Positions 40,906 through 51,600 are shown, counted from the first letter of the stretch. The stretch is DNA of 64,000 bases from Ancylobacter dichloromethanicus (GCF_018390645.1 NZ_JAHBGC010000050.1:1-64000), one strand, 5' to 3'. Notes: generated by a model from the sequence alone, not told the origin. A program made the numbers and translations.

Positions 40906-41958
40906 GTGCCCAAGGCGACGATCCAGGGGCTCAGCTTTCTCGCAGTCGTCACTGCGGTGACGGCGGCCTTCGTCTGGCTTCTGCTTCCCTATTATGGCGC
41001 CATCCTCTGGGCTGTCATCCTGGCGATCCTGTTCAATCCGCTGCACAGGAGACTTGAGACTTGGCTGGGCGGGCACCGAAATCTTGCGGCGGCGGTCAGC
41101 GTCCTGGCCTGCATCTGCATCGTCGTCATTCCCGGTGCAGCGATATTGGCCTCTCTGGCCCAGGAGGCGGCCAGCCTCTACAATAGAATCAGCACACGTG
41201 AGTTCGATCTCGCGACGTTATTCGGGCAAATCCAAAGCGCGCTTCCGCCCCTTATCGAGAGAGCGCTCTCCACATTAAACTTAGGCGATTTCGTAGAAAT
41301 TCGGACGAGGCTGACTTCCTTTCTTATGCAGCTGAGCCAGGAGGTCGCCACACGAGCATTCAGCATCGGGCAGAACACGGCACAGTTTTTCGTCAGCCTC
41401 GGCGTGATGCTGTACCTGCTCTTCTTCCTGTTTCGCGACGGGAGGCAATTGGCGGGCATGATGCGGAACGCGAGCCCGCTCAGCGGCCGCTACACGGATT
41501 ATATTTTCGGAAAATTCACGTCCGTCGTTACAGCGACGGTCAAAGGCAACGTCATCATAGCGGCGATTCAGGGCGGGATTGGCGGGATTGCATTCTGGAT
41601 GCTTGGCATCGAGGCGGCGCTCCTGTGGGGAGTGCTTATGGCGTTCCTGTCGCTGCTTCCTGCAATCGGCGCCGCGCTCGTGTGGGCCCCCGCAGGCATA
41701 TATTATCTGGTTACGGCCAACTATTTGAAAGGCGCGATCCTGTTGGCGGTCGGTGTGCTGGTTATCAGCACGATCGACAATATCCTACGGCCGGCCCTGG
41801 TCGGAAGAGGAACGCGTTTGCCAGACTACGTCGTCCTCATATCGACGGTTGGCGGCCTCTCGTTGATCGGCATGAATGGCTTCGTCATCGGTCCCCTGAT
41901 CGCGGCGTTGTTTGTTGCCGTCTGGTCGCTGTTCACCGAGGAGCAGCTGCATTCCTGA
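40906..41958 (+). CDS. AI-2E family transporter (PerM-like)
   Basis: The 350-residue membrane protein starts at GTG 40906, with GGGAG about nine bases before it. It has the family's layout: two helices at the N terminus (AAFVWLLLPYYGAILWAVIL), a periplasmic or cytosolic helical region, and a C-terminal group of helices with ALLWGVLMAFLSLLPAIGAALVW and VISTIDNILRPALVGRGTRL, followed by GGLSLIGMNGFVIGPLIAAL, all family signatures. Members include sodium/proton antiporters and putative autoinducer exporters; the substrate here is unknown. Confidence 0.9.
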   Translation: MPKATIQGLSFLAVVTAVTAAFVWLLLPYYGAILWAVILAILFNPLHRRLETWLGGHRNLAAAVSVLACICIVVIPGAAILASLAQEAASLYNRISTREFDLATLFGQIQSALPPLIERALSTLNLGDFVEIRTRLTSFLMQLSQEVATRAFSIGQNTAQFFVSLGVMLYLLFFLFRDGRQLAGMMRNASPLSGRYTDYIFGKFTSVVTATVKGNVIIAAIQGGIGGIAFWMLGIEAALLWGVLMAFLSLLPAIGAALVWAPAGIYYLVTANYLKGAILLAVGVLVISTIDNILRPALVGRGTRLPDYVVLISTVGGLSLIGMNGFVIGPLIAALFVAVWSLFTEEQLHS

Positions 41959-41971
41959 ATCCGACGTGCCA

Positions 41972-42106
41972 ATGGATATGAAGGATGCAATCCTTCTGGA
42001 AATTGCCACGGAACTGGCCACGCCCGGCAACGGCCTCGCGTTCTTCGTCCCCGTCGCGACTGTAGCCGGCTTTGTCCATCTCGTCGAAGAGCACCTTCGT
42101 GATTGA
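41972..42106 (+). CDS. Possible 44-residue protein of unknown function
   Basis: A short open frame starts at ATG 41972 shortly after the AI-2E stop: MDMKDAILLEIATELATPGN then GLAFFVPVATVAGFVHLVEE. The composition is protein-like, with an amphipathic start and one hydrophobic stretch. No family is recognised and no clear ribosome binding site is seen, so it may be chance. Confidence 0.35.
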   Translation: MDMKDAILLEIATELATPGNGLAFFVPVATVAGFVHLVEEHLRD

Positions 42107-42189
42107 AGCGGTATGGCCGGCTTGGCATAGATCGCGGCGCCAAGAGAAGTCCCGTATTGCAATCCATCGCGGATGCGTATCGTTGCGGC

Positions 42190-45033
42190 ATGCCCGTCAC
42201 ATCCGCCGACCCGATCATCGATGAGCCGTACCGGCAGACTGCCGAAGAGGTCGTCGCCGCCTTGAAGACGCAGCCGCAGTCCGGCCTCAGCTTGACAGAG
42301 GCGGCGCGGCGCCTGGAGCACTATGGCCGCAACGAGCTGGACGCGGTGCCTCCGCGTCCGCAGTGGCTGAAGTTCCTCGACCAGTTCACCGACGTGCTGG
42401 TGCTTCTGCTGCTCGCCGCGGCGATGATCTCCGCCGTGATCTGGCTGCAGGAGCGCGACACGACGCTGCCCTACGAAGCGCTGGCGATCTTCGCCATCGT
42501 GATTCTCAACGCTCTGATGGGCTATATCCAGGAAGCCCGGGCGGAGCGGGCCGCTGCGGCCCTGCGGCAGATGTCCGCCACCCATTCGAGCGTCATCCGC
42601 GACGGCGACAGGCGGAGCATTCCGGCGGCGGAACTCGTGCCCGGAGACATCGTTTTCATTGCGGAAGGCGACACCATTCCCGCCGATGCGCGGCTGATCG
42701 AATCCACCTCCCTGCAGACGGTGGAGGCCGCGCTCACCGGCGAGAGCCTGCCGGTTTCGAAGCACGTCGCGCCCATCACCGGCACGCCGGAGCTCGGCGA
42801 CCAGCACAATATGGTCTTCAGTGGGACCACGGCGGTCTATGGACATGGCAGCGCGGTCGTTACCGCGACCAGAATGCGGACCGCCATGGGGCGCATCGCC
42901 GGCATGCTGGAAAAGGCCCCGGACGAGATCACGCCGCTGCAGCGAGAGCTCGACCGCGTCGGCAAGGCACTGGCGGTCACCGTTGTCGTTATCGCACTCG
43001 TGATGATCGGCACCATCTTCCTTGTCAGCGATATCAGCGGCTTCTCCGAGATATTCGACGTGCTGATTCTCGGCGTCGCGCTCGCCGTCGCCGCGGTGCC
43101 GGAAGGACTGCCGGCGGTGGTGACCGCCGTGCTGTCGCTCGGCATGCAGCGCATGGCGAAGAACAAGGCGATCATTCGCCGCCTCGCCGCCGTGGAGACG
43201 CTTGGCTCGGCGACCGTCATCGCCTCCGACAAGACCGGCACGCTGACCAGGAACGAGATGACGGTGCGCCGGCTCATAACGGCGAGCGGCGGAGCGAATC
43301 TGTCGGGGACCGGATATGCGCTGCACGGCGACATACAGCTCGTCGGACCGCAATCGCGCGGCGAGCCGTTGCAGTTCGAGCTTACGCGCGCGCTGACGGC
43401 CGCCGAGCGGGCCAATAACGCGGTGCTGCAGGAGCGCGACGGCAATTGGTCCGTCCAAGGGGACCCGACGGAGGGCGCCTTGATCGTTGCGGCGCGCAAG
43501 GCAGGCCTGCTTCCGGAAGTCCTCGATGCGCGCTTCGCGAGGGTCGGCGAGGTGCCGTTTTCTTCCGAACGCAAGCTGATGAGCACGGTCCATACCGACG
43601 CGGAGCAGCCCGAGCGTCTGGTCGCGGTGACCAAGGGGGCGCCTGATATTCTGCTCGCGCGCTGCACCCATGAGCTTGTCGGTCGGGACGCCGTCGCGCT
43701 CACCGAGGCGCGCAGGGCCGAGATCATGGCGAGCAACGATGCACTCGCGCAGGAGGCGCTGAGGACGCTTGGCGTCGCCTTCCGCTCGCTGCCGACCGAT
43801 CGTCCGGACCATGACGCTTTCGAGGAGGATGTGGAGCACGATCTCGTCTTCCTCGGCCTGATCGGCATGATCGATCCGCCGCGCCAGGAAGCGCGCGCGG
43901 CGGTGGCGCGGGCGCAGGCCGCGGGCATCCGCTCCATCATGATCACCGGCGATCATCCAGTGACCGCGGCGATCATCGCCGCCGAGCTTGGCATCACCTC
44001 GGGAGGGCGCGCCATCACCGGCGTGGAGCTCGCGGCCATGACCGAGGCGGAGCTGGACCGAGCCGTTCAGGAGGTCTGCGTTTATGCGCGCGTCAATCCC
44101 GAGCACAAGCTGCGGATCGTCAAAGCGCTGCAGCGCGCGGGGGAGACGGTGGCCATGACGGGCGACGGCGTCAACGATGCCCCCGCGCTGAAGGCCGCCG
44201 ATATCGGCGTCGCCATGGGGATCACCGGCACCGACGTTTCCAAGGAAGCAGCCGACATGGTGTTGGCGGACGACAATTTCGCCACCATCGTCGCCGCCGT
44301 CGCGGAGGGGCGGGCGATCTTCTCCAACATCAGGAAGTTTCTGCGCTACCTGCTGTCGTCGAATATCGGGGAGGTCATGACGATGTTCTTCGGCATTCTC
44401 CTCGCCGACGTGATCGGACTGACCGGCGCGGCGACCGGCGGCGTCGTGCTTCCGCTCCTGGCGACGCAGATCCTCTGGATCAATCTCGTCACCGATGGTG
44501 CGCCGGCGCTGGCGCTCGGCGTCGACCCGGCGGACAAGGACGTGATGCGCCAGCCGCCCCGTCCGCGGGGTGAGGGCGTGATCACGGGGCGCATGTGGGT
44601 GGGGATCTTCTTCGTGGGAGCGATCATGACGGTCGGCACGCTATTCGTCTTCGACGCCGCGCTGCCTGGAGGAATGATCGAAGGCTCGGGCACTCTCGCC
44701 TATGGCCAGACGATGGCCTTTACGACGCTCGTAATGTTCCAGCTCTTCAACGTCTTCAATGCACGCTCCGACGAGCGCAGCGTATTCCATGGCCTCTTCA
44801 CCAACCGCTGGCTCTGGAGTGCGGTCGTGCTCTCGCTGCTGCTGCACGCTTGCGTCGTTTACACGCCTTTCCTGCAGGACGCGTTCTCGACCGTCAGCTT
44901 GAACACCGGAGACTGGCTGTTCTGCGCGGCGGTGTCGAGTTCGGTGCTGTGGCTGCGCGAGTTGAGCAAGATCGCGACGCGAAGGATTGGCGGGGACACG
45001 ATATCCGCTGGCGTCTCCGAACGATCGGCATGA
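42190..45033 (+). CDS. Cation-transporting P-type ATPase, P2/SERCA-like (Ca2+-type)
   Basis: The 947-residue pump has a cation-ATPase N-terminal domain (QSGLSLTEAARRLEHYGRNE), the phosphatase motif LTGESLPVSK, the membrane motif VAAVPEGLPAVVT (PEGL, typical of Ca2+/Na+ P2 pumps), DKTGTLTRNEMTV, KGAPDILLARC in the N domain, MTGDGVNDAPALK and a C-terminal cation-ATPase domain with LWINLVTDGAPALALGVDPA. The ion is likely Ca2+ but could be another divalent cation. ATG 42190 is taken as start; a TTG at 42103 is possible but adds an atypical leader. Pumps of this class are regular members of low-oxygen stress loci with phosphoketolase and PHB genes. Confidence 0.9.
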   Translation: MPVTSADPIIDEPYRQTAEEVVAALKTQPQSGLSLTEAARRLEHYGRNELDAVPPRPQWLKFLDQFTDVLVLLLLAAAMISAVIWLQERDTTLPYEALAIFAIVILNALMGYIQEARAERAAAALRQMSATHSSVIRDGDRRSIPAAELVPGDIVFIAEGDTIPADARLIESTSLQTVEAALTGESLPVSKHVAPITGTPELGDQHNMVFSGTTAVYGHGSAVVTATRMRTAMGRIAGMLEKAPDEITPLQRELDRVGKALAVTVVVIALVMIGTIFLVSDISGFSEIFDVLILGVALAVAAVPEGLPAVVTAVLSLGMQRMAKNKAIIRRLAAVETLGSATVIASDKTGTLTRNEMTVRRLITASGGANLSGTGYALHGDIQLVGPQSRGEPLQFELTRALTAAERANNAVLQERDGNWSVQGDPTEGALIVAARKAGLLPEVLDARFARVGEVPFSSERKLMSTVHTDAEQPERLVAVTKGAPDILLARCTHELVGRDAVALTEARRAEIMASNDALAQEALRTLGVAFRSLPTDRPDHDAFEEDVEHDLVFLGLIGMIDPPRQEARAAVARAQAAGIRSIMITGDHPVTAAIIAAELGITSGGRAITGVELAAMTEAELDRAVQEVCVYARVNPEHKLRIVKALQRAGETVAMTGDGVNDAPALKAADIGVAMGITGTDVSKEAADMVLADDNFATIVAAVAEGRAIFSNIRKFLRYLLSSNIGEVMTMFFGILLADVIGLTGAATGGVVLPLLATQILWINLVTDGAPALALGVDPADKDVMRQPPRPRGEGVITGRMWVGIFFVGAIMTVGTLFVFDAALPGGMIEGSGTLAYGQTMAFTTLVMFQLFNVFNARSDERSVFHGLFTNRWLWSAVVLSLLLHACVVYTPFLQDAFSTVSLNTGDWLFCAAVSSSVLWLRELSKIATRRIGGDTISAGVSERSA

Positions 45034-45230
45034 TCGCGGACGGCCTGATCGATCGGGAAAGCGCGCGACGCAGGCCCCGCCCCATGGCGGATCCCCACCT
45101 GTCCCGCGACATGCCGGCGCGCCACGGCCGACCTACCCAAGCAGCTGCCGCAGGGGGAAAAAGGAACTGGCCTAGTCCGCCAGCAGTAGGCCGGCCGCCC
45201 CATCTTATCCATGCTCTTCGATGACGACCG

Positions 45231-45953
45231 TCAGGTCATGTATTTGCCGCCATTGATCGACAGCGTCTGGCCGGTGATGAAGCCGGCGTCGTCGGCGACC
45301 AAGAAGACGACCCCGCGGGCGATCTCCTCCGGGGTGGCGAGCCGCTTCACCGGCACCCCCTCGACGATCTTCTCCAGAATGTCGGGTCGCACCGCTGCCA
45401 CCATTGCGGTCTGTGTGTAGCCAGGGGCGATGGCGTTCACGGTTATGTCGCGCGAGGCGCCCTCGAGCGCCAGCGCTTTGGTGAAACCGATCACGCCGGC
45501 CTTGGCGGCGGCGTAATTGGTCTGGCCCGCCTGACCCGACAGGCCGTTCACGGAGGAGATGTTGACGATGCGGCCGAAGCGGCGTTCGCGCATGCCCTCG
45601 ATCACCGAGCGGCACATGTTGAAGCAGCCGCCGAGATCTATGTCGATGACCGAGCGCCATTGCTCGCCGGTCATCTTGTGGAGCATCGCGTCGCTGGTGA
45701 TGCCGGCATTGTTGACCAGCACTTCGATCGGCCCGTGTTGGGCGGTGATGTCTGCCACTCCTTTGGTGCAGGCATCGAGATCGGCCACGTCCCAGGCATA
45801 GACGGGAAGGCCGCTCGCATTGGCGAATTCCTTCGCCTCGGCATCGTTGCCGAAATAGTTGGCGATGACCTGGTAGCCGGCCGCCTTGAGGGCGAGGCAA
45901 GTGGCGGCCCCGATCCCTGTGACGCCTCCGGTGATGAGAGCAATACGACTCAT
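45231..45953 (-). CDS. phaB: Acetoacetyl-CoA reductase
   Basis: The 240-residue short-chain dehydrogenase reduces acetoacetyl-CoA to (R)-3-hydroxybutyryl-CoA with NADPH, the second step of PHB synthesis. It has the glycine motif ALITGGVTGIGAATC, the VNNAGIT segment, the catalytic ISSVNGLSGQAGQTNYAAAK with Ser, Tyr and Lys, and the PhaB-typical VNAIAPGYTQTAMV and INGGKYMT end. Length and motifs match PhaB rather than FabG. It is the left member of the PHB region; phaC, phasin and phaZ lie 5-9 kb to the right. 133 bases separate it from the ABC permease gene on the same strand. Confidence 0.92.
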   Translation of the reverse strand: MSRIALITGGVTGIGAATCLALKAAGYQVIANYFGNDAEAKEFANASGLPVYAWDVADLDACTKGVADITAQHGPIEVLVNNAGITSDAMLHKMTGEQWRSVIDIDLGGCFNMCRSVIEGMRERRFGRIVNISSVNGLSGQAGQTNYAAAKAGVIGFTKALALEGASRDITVNAIAPGYTQTAMVAAVRPDILEKIVEGVPVKRLATPEEIARGVVFLVADDAGFITGQTLSINGGKYMT

Positions 45954-46086
45954 TCAAGGAACTCCTTTGGTTTGAAACCGCCTGCGCGGACATTCGGCCT
46001 GCGCGGCTCGGTGATTACCTGGTCGCAGACGTCGCCGGTCTTGTGGAGCCGACTTGCTGGAAGAGCGCGAATCCCTCGATCACGTT

Positions 46087-47199
46087 CTACTTCAGGAATT
46101 GTCTGAACCGCCGCAGCGAAAAGAAGAACAGAATCGCCCCGATCGCCAACAGAGCGGCGAGCTGCGGCCAGACGACGTCAAGTCCGGCGCCGCGGAACAA
46201 GATGGACTGCGCCAGAATGACGAAGTGCGTGTTGGGCGCCGCCAGCATGATGATCTGGATGATCTCGGGCATGCTTTCGCGCGGGGTCACGCCGCCGGAG
46301 AGAACCTGAAGCGGCAGGAGCACCATCATCAGCAACAGGCCGAACTGCGGCATGGTGCCGGCGATGGTGGCGAGGAAGATGCCCATGCAGGTGGTGGCGA
46401 AGAGTTGCAGGGCGGCGCCGAACAGGAAGAGGGCGAGCGAGCCTTCGATGGGCACGGCAAGCAAGCCCTGCACGACGACGACGAGCGAAAAGGCGGAAGC
46501 GAGAAGGACCACGAGCCCCATCGACCAGATCTTGCTCACCATGATCTCGGTGGGCGTGACGGGCATGACGAGCAGATGCTCGATGGTGCCGTGCTCGCGC
46601 TCGCGGATGAGCGCGGCACCGGTCAGGACGATCGACAACATGGTGATGGACGAGATGACATTGGTAATGGCGCCGAACCAGCCTTTGTTCAGTTCCTGAT
46701 TGAAGCGGGCGCGCAGCGTCAGGTCGACCGGCACGCTTGCCACGCTCCGGTAGCGGTTCAGGAACTCGCTGACCTCGCTGGACACGATCGATTGAACGTA
46801 TCCGCCGCCGCTAAACGCCTGCGACATCCTTGTGGCGTCGACATTGAGCTGGATAGTCGGCGATTTACCGGCGAGGAGGTCGCGCTGGAAGTTCGGTGGA
46901 ATGTCGAGCGCGAAGGTATCGAGGCCGGAATCCATCCGGCTGTCCATTTCGTACTGGGTGATGAGTTTCGGGATCGAGAAATAGGGCGGAAAAAACGCCG
47001 TGACGATGCGCGACGAAGCGGGGGACTGATCCTCGTCGACGATCGCGATCGCCGCCCGATTGAGCGTCTCCGGCATCGCCTTCGAGGCGGTATAGATCGA
47101 GACGGTGAAGGCATAGGCGATCAGCACCAGCAGCATGGGATCGCGGGCGAGGCCGCGCAGTTCCTTGATGCCGAGCTGCAGGATGTTGGCAGTGTGCAT
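46087..47199 (-). CDS. ABC-2 type permease, partner of the RbbA-like ATPase
   Basis: The 370-residue protein starts MHTANILQLGIKELRGLARD. It has one N-terminal membrane helix, an extracytoplasmic domain of about 150 residues (AIVDEDQSPASSRIV, AFFPPYFSIPKLITQYEM) and five C-terminal helices including REREHGTIEHLLVMPVTPTE, the ABC-2 signature of YhhJ-type proteins. With the ATPase-permease fusion and HlyD protein upstream it forms a complete YhhJ-RbbA-YhiI-like exporter. The start lies two bases beyond the stop of the fusion gene. Confidence 0.9.
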   Translation of the reverse strand: MHTANILQLGIKELRGLARDPMLLVLIAYAFTVSIYTASKAMPETLNRAAIAIVDEDQSPASSRIVTAFFPPYFSIPKLITQYEMDSRMDSGLDTFALDIPPNFQRDLLAGKSPTIQLNVDATRMSQAFSGGGYVQSIVSSEVSEFLNRYRSVASVPVDLTLRARFNQELNKGWFGAITNVISSITMLSIVLTGAALIREREHGTIEHLLVMPVTPTEIMVSKIWSMGLVVLLASAFSLVVVVQGLLAVPIEGSLALFLFGAALQLFATTCMGIFLATIAGTMPQFGLLLMMVLLPLQVLSGGVTPRESMPEIIQIIMLAAPNTHFVILAQSILFRGAGLDVVWPQLAALLAIGAILFFFSLRRFRQFLK

Positions 47200-47201
47200 G
47201 C

Positions 47202-49991
47202 TCAGCCCGCCTGCTTCTTGAGGAGAATGGCACTGAGGCCGAGCAGCACGGGAACGGCGATGAGCAATGGCACGAACGAGCCCCACAGATCGCTGAAGTC
47301 AAGTGCCTTGGAGAAGGTGCCGCGCGAGATCGTCACGAAATAAGTGGTCGGATAAATCCGCCCGATCAGGGCACCGACGCCCTGCAGCGACGAAACCGGG
47401 TCGATCATGCCGGAATATTGGACGGCCGGAATGAGGGTGATGAGCGCGGTCCCGAATATGGCCGCGATCTGGCTGTTCATGAAGGTCGAGATGAACAGGC
47501 CCATCCCCGTCGTGACGATGACGTAGAGCAGTGCCGCGCAGGTGAAGGCGAGGAAGCTGCCGGTGAACGGCACGCGGAAAATGAAGACCGCGACAGCCGT
47601 CAGCATGAAGAAGTTCAGCATGGCGAGCGCGACGTAGGGAAGCTGCTTGCCAATGAGGAATTCGAGGCGCGTCACAGGCGTGACGTAGAAATTGATGATC
47701 GATCCGAGCTCCTTCTCGCGCACGACGCTGAGCACGGCGAGCATCGCCGGGATCATCAGGAGCAGCAGCGGAATGACCGCCGGCGCCATCGCCACGAGGC
47801 TCTCGACGCCGGGATTGTAGCGGTAGCGGATGGCGAGCTGGAAATCGCCGACGGTCGCCGCGTCGCCGTACAGCTCCCGCGCCTTCTGCGTTAGCCAGCT
47901 CTGGTGCATGCCCTGCACATAGCCGCGCACGGTTTCGGCGCGGGTCGGCATGGCGCCATCGATCCAGGCGCCGATCTCCACGTTCCGGCCGCGCGCCACC
48001 TCACGGCCGAAGCCGGGGGGAATCTCGATGGCGAGACTCAGCTCTCCGTTGATCATACGCCGGTCCAGGTCGGCATAATCCGTGATCGGCGCCTTCTCGG
48101 TGAAGTAACGCGAGCCGGCGATCTGCAGCGCGTAGTCGCGGCTGATTGCCGTGTCGTCACGATCGAGCACAGCGAAGGAAAGGTCTTCGATGTCTATGTT
48201 GATGCCGTAGCCGACGACGAACATCAGCATGACCGTGCCGAGAATCGCGAGCGTGGCGCGGATTGGGTCGCGCTGCAGTTCGAGCGCCTCGCGCCGTGTG
48301 TAGGCGAGCATGCGCCGCAGGTTGAAGAAACGATCGGTGGATGGAACAGCGGGGGGCGGTGGTGCCGTCCCATCCACCGCCATGCTCTGCACCGGGGTGG
48401 GCACAGGCATCTCGCGTCCCGCGCCGATGGCGTCCTCGAGATAGCCGATGAAGGACTCTTCGAGCGTCGCCGCCGCGCGCTTGGCGATGATCGCGGCCGG
48501 GGTGTCGCTGACGAGCACCTTGCCGGCATGCATGAGCGAGATGCGGTCGCACAGCTCCGCCTCGTTCATGAAATGGGTGGAGACGAAGATCGTGACCTGG
48601 TCCTTGCGGGACAGGTCGGAGAGGATCTGCCAGAAGCCGTCGCGCGCCACCGGATCGACGCCGGAGGTCGGCTCGTCGAGGATCAGCATATCCGGCGCGT
48701 GGATCATCGCCACGGCCAGCGACAGGCGCTGGCGGATGCCGAGCGGCAGCGCGTCGGGAAGCGCGTCCATCACCTCGGCGAGATCGAAGCGTTGCGCCAT
48801 CTCCTCGATCCGGCTCGGAATGGCCGCGGCCGGCATGGCGAACAGGCGGGCATGCAGGTCGAGGTTCTGCCGCACCGTCAGCTCGGTATAGAGCGAGAAG
48901 GCCTGGCTCATATAGCCGACGCGGCGGCGCACCTCCATGTCGTCGGGATCGACCTCCTGCCCGAACAGCCGCGCCGTGCCCTCGCTCGCGGCGAGGAGCC
49001 CGGTGAGCATCTTCATGGTGGTGGTCTTGCCGCAGCCGTTGGAACCGAGGAAGCCGAAGATCTCGCCGCGCCCGATGCGGAAGCTCACATCGTCCACGGC
49101 GGTGAAATCGCCGAACCGCATCGAAAGGTGCTCGGCCTCGATCGCGATCTCCCCGTCAGCCCCGGAAGCGCGGGGCGGGATGACCACCTCCCGGTGCCCG
49201 GCGCGGTCCTCTTCCGGCAGCAAAGCGATGAAGGCGGCATCGAGATTGGAAGCACCGGTCTTCGCGAGCAAATCCGCAGGCGTCCCGGTGGCGAGTACCC
49301 GGCCGGCATCCATGGCGATCAGCCAGTCGAAACGCGCGGCTTCCTCCATATAGGCGGTGGCGACGATGACGCTCATGCCCGGCCGGCCGGCGCGGATGGA
49401 CTCGATCAGCTCCCAGAACTGGCGGCGCGACAGGGGATCGACGCCGGTGGTCGGCTCGTCGAGGATGAGCAGGTCGGGATCATGGATCAGGGCGCAGCAC
49501 AGGCCGAGCTTCTGCTTCATGCCCCCCGACAGCTTGCCCGCCGGGCGATCGGCGAAGGGGGCGAGGCCGGTGCTCTCCAGCAACGCGCCGATCCGGCGCT
49601 CCCGCTCGGCCCGGTCCTGTCCGAACAGGCGGCCGAAGAAATCGACATTCTCGAACACCGAAAGGGTCGGGTAGAGGTTCTTGCCGAGCCCTTGCGGCAT
49701 ATAGGCGATGCGCGGGCAGACCTGCCGGCGATGGACGCGATCGGCCATGTCGCCCTCAAGCACCTCGATCCGGCCGTCCTGGATCGCGCGAGCGCCGGCG
49801 ACCAGGGACAGGAGGCTCGATTTTCCAACCCCGTCCGGGCCGATCAGCCCGACCATGCAGCCCGACGGCATGTCGAGGCTGACGGCGTCGAGGGCACGGG
49901 TCTTGCCGTAGGACAGCCCGACGGCCGCGAGCCGGACGACCGGCTTTCCTGACACGGCAGGCGCCGCGATGGTCTCCGGCCCCGGCTTCAT
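47202..49991 (-). CDS. RbbA-like ABC protein: two ATPase domains fused to an ABC-2 permease
   Basis: The 929-residue protein has two nucleotide-binding domains. The first (about residues 20-240) has Walker [10 protein letters not shown], signature [11 protein letters not shown] and Walker [13 protein letters not shown]; the second (about 295-520) has GSNGCGKTT, a degenerate signature [11 protein letters not shown] and [11 protein letters not shown]. After a linker a six-helix ABC-2 permease follows, with [20 protein letters not shown]. This is the RbbA/YhiH layout. Substrate unknown; in E. coli RbbA was linked to ribosomes, but the neighbouring HlyD adaptor argues for export. The start overlaps the HlyD stop (ATGA). 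The second signature motif deviates from LSGGQ, so the two sites may be unequal. Confidence 0.92.
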   Translation of the reverse strand: MKPGPETIAAPAVSGKPVVRLAAVGLSYGKTRALDAVSLDMPSGCMVGLIGPDGVGKSSLLSLVAGARAIQDGRIEVLEGDMADRVHRRQVCPRIAYMPQGLGKNLYPTLSVFENVDFFGRLFGQDRAERERRIGALLESTGLAPFADRPAGKLSGGMKQKLGLCCALIHDPDLLILDEPTTGVDPLSRRQFWELIESIRAGRPGMSVIVATAYMEEAARFDWLIAMDAGRVLATGTPADLLAKTGASNLDAAFIALLPEEDRAGHREVVIPPRASGADGEIAIEAEHLSMRFGDFTAVDDVSFRIGRGEIFGFLGSNGCGKTTTMKMLTGLLAASEGTARLFGQEVDPDDMEVRRRVGYMSQAFSLYTELTVRQNLDLHARLFAMPAAAIPSRIEEMAQRFDLAEVMDALPDALPLGIRQRLSLAVAMIHAPDMLILDEPTSGVDPVARDGFWQILSDLSRKDQVTIFVSTHFMNEAELCDRISLMHAGKVLVSDTPAAIIAKRAAATLEESFIGYLEDAIGAGREMPVPTPVQSMAVDGTAPPPPAVPSTDRFFNLRRMLAYTRREALELQRDPIRATLAILGTVMLMFVVGYGINIDIEDLSFAVLDRDDTAISRDYALQIAGSRYFTEKAPITDYADLDRRMINGELSLAIEIPPGFGREVARGRNVEIGAWIDGAMPTRAETVRGYVQGMHQSWLTQKARELYGDAATVGDFQLAIRYRYNPGVESLVAMAPAVIPLLLLMIPAMLAVLSVVREKELGSIINFYVTPVTRLEFLIGKQLPYVALAMLNFFMLTAVAVFIFRVPFTGSFLAFTCAALLYVIVTTGMGLFISTFMNSQIAAIFGTALITLIPAVQYSGMIDPVSSLQGVGALIGRIYPTTYFVTISRGTFSKALDFSDLWGSFVPLLIAVPVLLGLSAILLKKQAG

Positions 49992-51058
49992 TCGACCGGC
50001 GCCCTGTTCAGGTCCGCGGGCCATTCGGTCTCAGGATCGAGCCGTACATAGGCCATGCCCGGCAGGCCGGTTTTCACCTGCTGAATGTATTTGCGCAGGA
50101 GCTCGGGCGGGATCTGCGCCTTGACGCGAAACGTTAGCTTCTGACGCTCCTCTTCCGTCTCGACGGTCTTGGGCGTGAACTGGGCGACATCGGCGACATA
50201 GGTCACCCTGGCGGGAATCACATATTGTGGGGCCGCGTCGAGTACGAGGCGCACATCCGTACCGATCGCCACGCGCCCGGCTTGCGCGGTCGGCAGGAAG
50301 AACGTCATGTAGACGTCGCCGAGATCGACGAGGTTGAGAACCCGGCCGCCGGCGGACAGCACCTCGCCGATCTGCGCCACACGATATTGGATCCGCCCAT
50401 CACGCGGTGAGATCAGCACGCTGTCGTTGATATCGGCGGTGATGCTCTCGATGGCCGCATGCGCCGCATCAACCGCCGCTTCCGCATCCACCACCTGGGC
50501 CTTCGCCGCGCTGATCGCCGCCTCGGCGGCGGCGCGCTGCGCGCGGGCCGCGTTGACGTTCGCCGTTGCCGCTTTTTCGTTGGCGAAATCGTCGTCATAG
50601 GTTTGCTGCGAGACAGCATTGGTCTTCACGAGCTGCGCCGAGCGGGCGAACTTCCGCTGGGCCGCGTCGAGCTGCGCGTCACGTTGCTCGATCACTGCAA
50701 CAGCCGCCTCCTTTTCCGCTTCGCGCTGGACGACGAGGCTCCTGGCAGTGTCGATGCTGATGGTCGCCCTGCGCAATTGCGCTTCCGCCTGACGGCGTTG
50801 CGCCTCCAGCTGCTCGGTGTCCATGCGGGCGAGGATCTGGCCGGCCGTGACGAAATCCCCTTCGTTGGCGAGGATTTCCTTGATGCGTCCGGCCGTCTTG
50901 GCCGAGATATCGATCTCGGTCGCCTCGATCCGGCCGTTGCCGCTGGCGATGCCGGCCGGAAGGCTAGGATTGGCGAAGGTCCTCCAAGCGTAATAGCCGG
51001 CGCCCAGCACGACGACAGCAAGAAGAACGACCAACCAGCGCCTCCGGCTTTCCTTCAT
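49988..51058 (-). CDS. HlyD/YhiI-type membrane fusion protein
   Basis: The 356-residue adaptor starts [20 protein letters not shown], one membrane anchor. The biotinyl-lipoyl half-motifs are [21 protein letters not shown] and [21 protein letters not shown] (latter split around the hairpin), separated by a long Ala-rich coiled coil of about 120 residues, then a beta-barrel ([19 protein letters not shown]). It connects the ABC exporter to the outer membrane or envelope. It heads the three-gene operon HlyD, ATPase-permease, permease. ATG 51106 is not needed and would place polar residues before the anchor. Confidence 0.9.
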   Translation of the reverse strand: MKESRRRWLVVLLAVVVLGAGYYAWRTFANPSLPAGIASGNGRIEATEIDISAKTAGRIKEILANEGDFVTAGQILARMDTEQLEAQRRQAEAQLRRATISIDTARSLVVQREAEKEAAVAVIEQRDAQLDAAQRKFARSAQLVKTNAVSQQTYDDDFANEKAATANVNAARAQRAAAEAAISAAKAQVVDAEAAVDAAHAAIESITADINDSVLISPRDGRIQYRVAQIGEVLSAGGRVLNLVDLGDVYMTFFLPTAQAGRVAIGTDVRLVLDAAPQYVIPARVTYVADVAQFTPKTVETEEERQKLTFRVKAQIPPELLRKYIQQVKTGLPGMAYVRLDPETEWPADLNRAPVE

Positions 51059-51201
51059 GTCTCGAATTCTCCCCGGATTGAGCCCGCAAGTATTCATCGC
51101 GCACATGGGTTGCCGCGCGCACGAGAGCTATCCGCAACGAAGGTCTTACTGGAAAATCGGGTTCGTCCGCCGCCAGGGCAGCGGACGAGGCGGCTCAGAT
51201 A

Positions 51202-51534
51202 TTATTTGCCCGGCACACCCGCTGCGATGCTGGTGCGGATGCCGTCGAATATCTTCGTTCCGTCCTCCAGCAGATGCGACACCGACTGTTGCGCAAACGC
51301 GGCATTCAGCTTCAACGCTTCAGCGGGATCAGTGCACTGGGAGACCTGTCTCAGGTAAGTTGCCTGATCCTGCAGCCTGTCTGCGGCAAGGCCCAGAACC
51401 TTCCCCCATCCGTCGGCGTAAATCCTTGCTGGCGCGTCGCTCCAGAGTTTTGCCCAGTCTGTATTGCCCAGAGACGCGAATAGGGGATTGGATGCGGCCG
51501 TTTGGCTTTTCGGCACTGTCGTTTCGGTCGCCAT
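51202..51534 (-). CDS. Phasin family protein
   Basis: The 110-residue protein is a short phasin-like granule protein: FASLGNTDWAKLWSDAPARI, a helical middle with VLGLAADRLQDQATYLRQVS, CTDPAEALKLNAAFAQQSVS as in phasin_2 proteins. Phasins coat PHB granules and control their number and size. The context with phaC, phaB and phaZ supports this. It is transcribed left from the region shared with the TetR gene, with AAAGGA before the ATG at 51534. Confidence 0.85.
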   Translation of the reverse strand: MATETTVPKSQTAASNPLFASLGNTDWAKLWSDAPARIYADGWGKVLGLAADRLQDQATYLRQVSQCTDPAEALKLNAAFAQQSVSHLLEDGTKIFDGIRTSIAAGVPGK

Positions 51535-51600
51535 GACAAGGTAATCCTTTCAAGAAAAGTGGTTGACACCATTATTCTATTATCAAGGCGCCGGTCGTCA

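Noticed and set aside
41785-44106. 773-codon open frame opposite the AI-2E and P-type ATPase genes
   Set aside because: It spans two genes with clear families on the other strand and has no motif of its own.
47904-49952. 682-codon open frame opposite the RbbA-like ATPase gene
   Set aside because: It mirrors the real gene, is rich in Arg, His, Asp and Gly as expected of antisense GC-rich sequence, and shows no domain.
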